DNA of 64,000 nt. Origin: Apiospora phragmitis (Eukaryota; Ascomycota; Sordariomycetes; Amphisphaeriales; Apiosporaceae). The stretch covers positions 744,001 through 808,000 of the forward strand of contig JAQQWL010000008.1 in the NCBI GenBank assembly GCA_038363925.1. The letters are read 5' to 3'. The notes beneath the pieces are model-generated. The model saw nothing but the letters and a program-made list of their open reading frames with translations. It was not told the origin of the DNA and ran no database searches. This document shows, one piece after another, positions 57,370-64,000 of this stretch. Made by a program: the position numbers and the translations under genes. The number at the start of each line of letters is the position of its first letter. Within the stretch, counting starts at the first letter, position 1.

Positions 57370-60300
57370 ATGTTCACATCCAAAACCTTCTACCCCGCCG
57401 TCTTGGCAGTGGTAATCCTGTGCGTTTTCACGCCAGGAGCACTGGCCTTCGGCGCTGGTAACATTGCTGGCATTAGCAAGGTCGAAGGAGTCAATTGTAA
57501 GTATCGGCAGGCCTCCCAATGTCATGACCGTACAGCAGCTAACAGATACTCTTCATAGGGCGCCGTAAGTTGATCACAGCTATAGCTTGCCCGAGAACCC
57601 GTCCAAACACTGCATCACTACCATACACTACACTGCATACACGATGAATCTACCTCGAGTGAGGATCAAAATGGAGATCACTCCAGTCCTCAGATATAAT
57701 TGAAACCAATATGTGGCCGTATCTAAGCGAATAATCTACGAGCGAGACCAGCAGTGTTCGCCAGCACTGATTCCAACCCATTCTGAGGGCTGCAGACTAC
57801 CTCCTTCCAAACTTCTAACACGACATTGTGCAGCGGTGTAACGTTGGGACATTGCTAATTAAAATGTGTAGATGGTGATTTGGAGGATACCCTCTTGACC
57901 CTGGCTATGGCCAGAGTCCTTGGTAACGGCAAGAAGTTCGACAAGCTCACCGTCCAACGCGTAAGTCGATCTGAGAATATATCCTACTCTATACAACACC
58001 ACTAACATCATAATTCTAGGTCTACTTCGGAAACTGGCTGCGTACGTCTTGCCACCCGGCCGTCTTGATTATTTGTGTACTGTTGTACAAGAAGTACTAA
58101 CTGCCGGTACTTAGGCGACTACTCGCAAGCGATTGATATCGGAACTGTGAAGGCTGTTTCTTCCGAAGCTATTCGCCTGCTGTTGTGTGTTTTGGGTTTC
58201 ATGACATTCGGCTTTGGCAGCAAGGAATTCGAAATCACTGCCGACAGACTTGGTGCGAACCATTCCCAACTAACTACCAACTGGCCACTGACGAGATTTC
58301 AGGCACCTACAGACCCGAAGATCACATCGACAACCCTAAAGGTTACGGTGCTGGGGCCGGTGACCCTAGGCAGTACGATAGACGTCTCCGCGGCCCGATC
58401 GACGAAGACCGCGAGCTGGCCATTGATCCTGAGACTGGTATGAAGAACTACATTGCCAATGAGCGCGCCGGAATTATGACTTCAGCCCAACACGTCCGGA
58501 AGCTCTTCGGTGATTCTGTTGAGCTGGCCAGAAGCTACCGCCGCAGCAACAATAAGGACGAAATCTACGAGGCTCTGCGTCTGCTTGGTACTGGACTGCA
58601 CTGTCTGGAAGGTTTGTTATATTGCGCCACGTGATCTTGGGTTTATAACTTACAGGTATTCAGATTTCCTTGCCCACAGCAACTACACCGAGCTGGCTCT
58701 GATCGAGATGGGCGAGCGTGATGTCTTCCCCCACGTGGGACGGGATACGCGCATCCATCTTGAAGGAGCTCGTGATGAAGTCTACCCCTGCGTCACAGGC
58801 ACTTTTGGCGGCGTCGACTTCCTGCACTCCGTTACTGGTGAAGGTACGTACTTTATGTCTCTACCCAGAAATACACCGTCTAATGCAATGATCAGTCTCC
58901 GACAAGCTCACTCAGAATGAGCTCGACGAACTCGAGGGTACCCTGACGAACAACAAGAACAGCAACACCAGCATCATCGAAGATCTTCTGAACAAAATCC
59001 CGGACGGAATCCTCGGCGGTGACAAGAAGGGTGAAATGCAGAACATCCAGGAAAATGCTGCAAACTCACAGATGCAAAACGCCCAGGTTTCCCCTCGTGA
59101 TCCTGAGGAGTTCACTCGCTACATCCAGGACATCTTCAAACAGGTCATGCCTGCGATCGAATTACACGATGACTTGATGAAGAACATCAGCGAAATGATT
59201 GAGAAGATTCCCATTCTGCCCAAGATCATTGAGCAACTCGAGGAGCAGATGTCTGTATGGGTATTCTCTATCATGGCCCCGTTTGTGGTTCCTGTATTGC
59301 AGCAGGTCAAGAACGAGCTTCGCACCGGATCTCATGAGATCATCGAGAGTAGCGAGGCCGAGCAGCATGTCGTTTTCGATGACGACCGCTCATCTGACCC
59401 CACACATTCTATGCTGTCCAAGGATCACTTCTCCAACGTAAGTCATGGTAGTCGCGCTCTACCAAAAGGGGAAATTACTAACTTCCACCTAAATAGATCC
59501 TCAACGAGGTCGCCGGAAAGACTGCTAGCAAGGTCGTTGCTTGGGCAACTCCTCAAATCATGGAACTTTGGGACGACGAGGAAGAAACCCCGACGAGGTT
59601 ATCAACAACATCATCCACGGTGTTATGCACCATCCTGCCCAGCGTGATCAGGCTAATGGCCCGGTCCGCGAGGGTCGCCAGATCATGTTTGATTCAGTCA
59701 GGCAATGGTGGGATGAGATGGATAACCGAGACAAGGACGATCTCCGACGCAAGCTCTCCCGGGAGGGTGTCAAGAACGGTATGGCAAAATACATCTACCA
59801 ATCTCCATCTAAGGAGTATTTACTGACCCAACACTAGGCGAGAACCACAAGGAAGGTGTCCATGACACCGGACATGGCTGTGGCAAGCCCTTAGGCATGA
59901 AAAAGAACCACCAAGGCGGAGAAGGTGGTTCCATGGAAGATCAGATTGCGGGTGCGGCTGCCGGCGCCATTTATGAAGGCATTACTGGCGGGATCGGTAA
60001 CGTCCTCGAGCAACAAACTGGCATCAACCTCCCAGGAGGAGAAGGAGGCCATCCTGTTCAAATTGAAGAGGACAGCAGCCGTAAGGGTGGCCTCGGCGGC
60101 TTCCTCAGCTCGGTTGGCAAGAGCCTACTAGGTGATGACTTCAAGAAGGACGACCGAGAGTCTTTCTCCTCCAGGAGAGACGACGGCAATTCGCACACTG
60201 AAACGAGAACCGAATATGGACACTCCGGCGGCCGCTACGAGCAGGCGACTGAATCGCGCACCGAGTACGACGACGGCCGCGAATCCACGTTGTACAGCGT

Positions 60301-60716
60301 TACGAGCAGGACGAGGACCGCCGTGGAAACACCACTGGCTACGGCTACGAGGAGCGAACGTCTTACGGAGGAGGCCAGGAAACACGCACCGAGCGCCGAG
60401 AGGACTACAGCGGTGCCGACAGCTACGGCGGCGGCAACAGTGGCTACGGCGGTGGCGATAGCTACGGTCGTGGTAACAGCGGTGGTAACAGCTACGTTCG
60501 CGAGTCCCGTGACAACGAGTCATCCTACGGCCGTCAGGAGTCCAGCGGAGGCTACGGTGGCGGATACGGAGGCAGCCGACGTGATGATAACGAAGGCGGC
60601 TATGGTGGCCGACGCAACGACGAGGGCTATGGCGGTGGAGAGTCCAGTCGTATATGCGCCGTAATGATGACTATGAGGAACGCCGCGATGAGTACAGTAG
60701 CGATCGCCGCTACTAA
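57370..60716 (+). CDS. het-c: Heterokaryon incompatibility protein HET-C
   Basis: Ten exons: 57370-57496, 57559-57564, 57872-57960, 58020-58041, 58115-58252, 58303-58611, 58664-58843, 58896-59437, 59497-59778, 59838-60716. Three missing bases (about 59583, 60290 and 60645) restore 859 codons, 858 aa. Residues 1-26 are a signal peptide ending ALAFGAG. The Het-C domain follows with NWRHGD-LEDTLL (needing the 6-nt exon 2), VYFGNWLRDYSQAIDIG, IRLLLCVLGFMTFGFG, YRPEDHIDNPKGYG and LHCLEDFLAHSNYTELALIE. The C-terminus is Gly/Tyr/Arg/Ser-rich with GGGY-type repeats, ending RRDEYSSDRRY. In Neurospora, allelic differences at het-c trigger vegetative incompatibility after hyphal fusion; the protein is glycine-rich and plasma-membrane associated. 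Confidence 0.93.
57559..57564 (+). other. het-c: Six-base microexon of het-c
   Basis: GGCGCC sits between an acceptor CATAG (57554-57558) and a donor GTAAGT (57565-57570). Including it makes the family-conserved sequence NWRHGD; skipping it would give NYGD in the same frame. The flanking introns are 62 and 307 nt. Confidence 0.7.
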
Positions 60717-60981
60717 GCGAAGATCAATAGCTCCTTGCATGATCAATCATGACTTTACGGATATGTTCTGAGCTAGACTAGTCTGAAGGACTTCGCGCAT
60801 TCGTTATATAGAAGGAAATGCTACACTGAAATGACAGAACCATATTAGCAAAATCTTCAGTCTACAATGTCGTGGATCCGGCTGACTGTTGCAGCACACC
60901 GTGCCGTAGTGGTGCTTTCGAGTTTATACCAGAGGTACAAGCCATAATATCTTGCTGGCAGATTAATAAGGCGTGATGATA

Positions 60982-61219
60982 TCCCCTTAAACGCTGAATT
61001 GCTGCCCCCCCCTGGTTTGATCGTACTGTACGGCACAGGAATAGTTTGGTACGATCAGCGCGCCGTTTTTTAACGATCGATGTGAAAAGTACGCTGTCTG
61101 ATTGGATATAATTGACCCTGCTCCGGTTTGCACGGCCTTGTCGATCTGTGGCTGGTGTACAGTTCAATTTGCAAGGGGGGGGGGGGGGGGGCAGTAATAC
61201 CGCTGAGCGTTCAAGGGGA
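60982..61219. mobile_element. MITE-like inverted-repeat element, TA flanks
   Basis: The left end TCCCCTTAAACGCTGAATTG runs into GCTG and a C-run. The right end is a G-run, then GCAGTAATACCGC and TGAGCGTTCAAGGGGA. The two are imperfect reverse complements (shared core GCGTT-Y-AAGGGGA). Each end is flanked by TA (60980-60981 and 61220-61221), as expected of a Tc1/mariner-type target duplication. Weaker inverted similarity continues inward (ACTGTAC, CACAG), so the arms may be 65-70 bases of a 238-base element. There is no open frame for a transposase. The boundaries are my best fit by eye. Confidence 0.5.
61175..61191. repeat. G17 homopolymer
   Basis: Seventeen consecutive G within the right arm of the inverted-repeat element; the left arm has a run of eight C at the matching place. 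The true length is uncertain given homopolymer indels elsewhere. Confidence 0.9.
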
Positions 61220-61777
61220 TAGCATGTGTTCAATGGGGTGTGCCGTAGGCTGGTAGCATGCGGGGACTCCAAATCGTGAGAAGATATGGTCGTCCTGTAA
61301 AGGACTCGTTGCTGAGCAATGATCTCATGTGCCTACTTCTGCCGGAAGTATATTGGCGTTCGGCTTTTTCCAAATAGGGTTATCTATTTTGCCGCCTCCG
61401 GGGGTCTACCTTCCAGGTGGCTTTACTGGGGTTACAAGAAGTGACTGTGACGGTGTTGATTTGCCGATTGCCAATGTGCAGATCGCGGGACGAGGTTCCA
61501 TCTAAGATGCAGGTGTATAGTTACCCCTAAGTCTGTACGTATGGGGTCCTCGGTAGTCGACTTCGTATGGCCGTAAAGCATGGAGACGTTAAGAAGCGTC
61601 AAAACCCCTTCCATCTCCCGCCTTCAAAAGAAAGGGCCATAGCCTTTTATTCTTCCGGTACATCTCGAGTCTATTGGAATATCGTCGAATTTGTGTGCGG
61701 GAAAACAAACAGAAATATCAGAGTACAACAAACGAACCTATCTGTCCTCTAGTATCGCCGGCGACACAGACACAACA

Positions 61778-62890
61778 ATGCACGTCCATTCGGTCCTCAC
61801 AACCGCCGCCGCCGCCGCCACCGTCGCGACCCTGCCGCTCCTGGCCTCGGCGCAGGGGGCCTCGGGCAACGGCCGGACGACGCGGTACTGGGACTGCTGC
61901 AAGCCGAGCTGCGGCTGGGGGCTCAAGACCAACTCGGGCCGGTACGTGCAGACGTGTGACAAGGGCGACGGCCCGCTGGGCGGGTCCGACACCAAGAGCG
62001 GTTGCGACAACGGCGTCAGCAGCGGCGCCTACATGTGCTCCGACCAGAGCCCCTGGGCCGTCAACGAAACGACCGCCTACGGCTGGGCCGCGGTCAAGCT
62101 CGCCGGGTCCAACGAGCAGACGTGGTGCTGCGCCTGCTACGAGTTGACGTTCACGAGCGGGGCTGTGAGTGGTAAGAAGATGGTCGTGCAGGCTTCGAAC
62201 ACGGGGGGCGATCTGGGGCAGAATCATTTTGATATTGCGGTAAGTGTGAATACTATAAGAAGCAGGGTAGCGCCTACTCCTTCCCCCTTCTACTCCACTG
62301 TCCTTTATAGTCTACGAACTCTGAGACTCTCCCTTCAAGTCGAGCCACATCTGTCTTACCCCCCCTTTCTCTCTTCACATCTTCCTTTGGGCGCTAAGAC
62401 GATGGGAGTTGTCATCCTCAACTCCTTTCATTTTCTTTCGGCATTTTCACTGTTACTCGGATCGATATAAGAGCATCTTCCTCAATGACTACTACATATA
62501 TATATATATGGATATACACTAATAGTCACTTGTGCTCCACCTCCACAGATGCCGGGCGGCGGCGTCGGCCTCTTCAACGCGTGCACGAACCAGTACGGCG
62601 CGCCGCCCAACGGCTGGGGCGCGCAGTACGGCGGGGTGTCGTCGCGGTCGGCGTGCGACTCGTTCCCCGAGAAGCTCAAGGCGGGCTGCTACTGGCGCTT
62701 CGACTGGTTCGCGGGCGCCGACAACCCGGACGTGACCTTCAAGCAGGTCGCGTGCCCGGCCGCGCTCGTGGCCAAGTCGGGCTGCTCCCGCAACACCGAC
62801 GCCATCGACGAGACGCCCTCGGGGCCCTCGAGCGTCGGCACCTGGACGCCCGGGGCCACGGCTGCGCCTACGGCGGTTCGGGTGGTTTAG
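61778..62890 (+). CDS. Secreted GH45 endoglucanase (cellulase)
   Basis: Join 61778-62239, 62549-62890; 804 nt, 267 aa. Residues 1-26 are a signal peptide ending LASAQG. The GH45 signature [12 protein letters not shown] places the catalytic nucleophile-side Asp at 39. The second catalytic Asp is Asp152 in NHFDIA, directly before [12 protein letters not shown], spacing like that of Humicola Cel45A. Paired Cys ([17 protein letters not shown]) fit the disulfide-rich fold. It cleaves internal beta-1,4-glucan bonds in cellulose outside the cell. There is no cellulose-binding module; the chain ends in a short Pro/Ser/Thr-rich tail. The intron (309 nt) is long and carries a short AT repeat near 62500. 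Confidence 0.95.
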
Positions 62891-64000
62891 AGTAGACGTT
62901 TGCTCGAGGAGGAAGCAGAGAGGCAGCGCGCTAGGTAAAGAAACAAAACAAATAGGGGTTTGTCTGGTGGCTTTAATCTTGAAACGAGTGGTCTTGGGAA
63001 GGCGTATTGTGCATACACCAAGGTACATGGTAAGTATTCTTGGTTGTATATAGCTACACATGGTCAAAATCAATAGCTAGTTCCCTATCGCAATTCGATA
63101 ACAGCCACAACAAAGTTGCTATACTCCTCCACTTCAGTACTTTCTGTGTTAGAAACATTGCTTTATGGTACCCCTATTCCATGCAGGTCGCCTTCGTCTA
63201 GGCTTGGGTATTAGAGGTTTATGTCATCCGATGCTTTAAAGGTAAAATGTTTCAAGTGAGCGTTTGGCTATTCAAACAAGACGTCTCGACAACTCAAATT
63301 CGCCAGTCTTTACGTGAAGGACCGTTTTGGTGGTCAGGGTAACCTGAGTCCTTGAGATGGATCAGCATGACCGCAATGCCAAGGAAGCGGAAGTTCGGAA
63401 GTAGACAGTAGCTTATCGGCTGCACAGTGCATTCTTCACGGTACGCCTGCTGATACGGGATCCCCCATAGTTTGTCAAGGCTTCAGTCAGTCTCCAACGC
63501 CACGGAAACTTAGCTATATTGAAGATTTGGGAGAACAGGATTTGCCTAAGATACCAGAATGGCAGGTTCCGAGTTAGGCCCTGTGCGCCGCAAAAGGTCA
63601 GATGCATGCTGGCAAATGAGTCTATCGTCGCCATATCGCCTTTATGAGAACGACATCAGTGCTCCAAAGTGCTACGCACTGATACGACACTCAGTTGTGC
63701 TAGGCGTGATTGATTCTACTTTGGACGCCGTAAGAGCATATGCGAAGGCCGCATTGCAAAGAACCCTATCAGGCAGGTGGTATTGTTGCACGGGGAGCTG
63801 AGGTGCCTTGCCGGTGAGATCGAGCTGGTGTAGCCCAACTTGGATATCCTCCATGGAAGGATGAGGTCACCGGGCAGGCCGGTAGGCGGTGTGCATGATA
63901 TGTTTCGTCTGTGAATACTACGGGTAGAAGCGCCATGCATCCAGAAATGAAACCTCCCCTGCGAAACTCAAAAAAACAAGCCCAGCAAAATAACGGAAGG
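62891..64000. other. Intergenic end of window
   Basis: No gene recognised in the last 1.1 kb. Short open frames near 63413-63940 occur on both strands and lack motifs. Confidence 0.5.

Larger units (their letters stand above)
60717..61777. other. Intergenic, HET-C to GH45, containing a small inverted-repeat element
   Basis: No gene recognised. It contains the element at 60982-61219. The last 100 bases are AC-rich and form the leader of the GH45 gene. Confidence 0.5.

Overview
The window is nuclear chromosomal DNA of a filamentous ascomycete, most likely a Sordariomycete. Short introns (about 50-140 nt, GT..AG) are common. The gene content is typical of Pezizomycotina: HET-C, a fused betaine-lipid synthase, a fused single-chain urease, Mdm12, a GH45 endoglucanase and a rhodopsin-fold membrane protein. 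No rRNA, complete tRNA, CRISPR array or autonomous transposon was seen.

Layout. 0-1.5 kb: the C-terminus of a short-chain dehydrogenase and an intact alpha/beta hydrolase. 1.9-11.7 kb: an accessory island with an orphan response-regulator receiver, three related tandem kinase-like genes (K1-K3) in different states of repair, and an intact sulfotransferase-like P-loop gene inserted antisense between K1 and K2. 12-18 kb: housekeeping genes (Noc2, Vps28, eIF4E). 18.3-21.8 kb: a divergent pair, an ACSF3-like acyl-CoA synthetase and a BolA protein, both with mitochondrial-type leaders. 22.3-35.6 kb: a low-complexity protein that may be shelterin-related, divergent from FAB1/PIKfyve, then Mdm12. 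37-39 kb: a rhodopsin-fold membrane protein. 39.4-42.1 kb: BTA1. 44.4-53.1 kb: ADA3/NGG1 (SAGA), urease and an HMG-box protein. 53.1-57.4 kb: a 4.3 kb stretch without recognisable genes. 57.4-62.9 kb: HET-C, a small non-autonomous inverted-repeat element and a secreted GH45 endoglucanase.

Reading caution. Many long conserved genes here (FAB1, BTA1, the ACSF3-like ligase, HET-C, Noc2, urease, ADA3) are interrupted by single-base insertions or deletions, mostly in homopolymers. In seven genes the net shift brings the total coding length back to a multiple of three, and homology continues across each break. I read this as assembly indels rather than biology. It also means that frameshifts alone cannot prove that the kinase-like genes are pseudogenes; substitutions such as the catalytic Asp to Asn and the in-frame TGA in K1 are better evidence.

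Functional links. The ACSF3-like and BolA genes share one intergenic region, and both products plausibly serve mitochondrial lipoate metabolism (malonyl-CoA for mitochondrial fatty-acid synthesis; Fe-S handling for lipoyl synthase). FAB1, Vps28 and Mdm12 are membrane-trafficking or contact-site genes. ADA3 and the HMG-box protein are chromatin genes. These other neighbourhoods look like ordinary fungal gene order, not operons.
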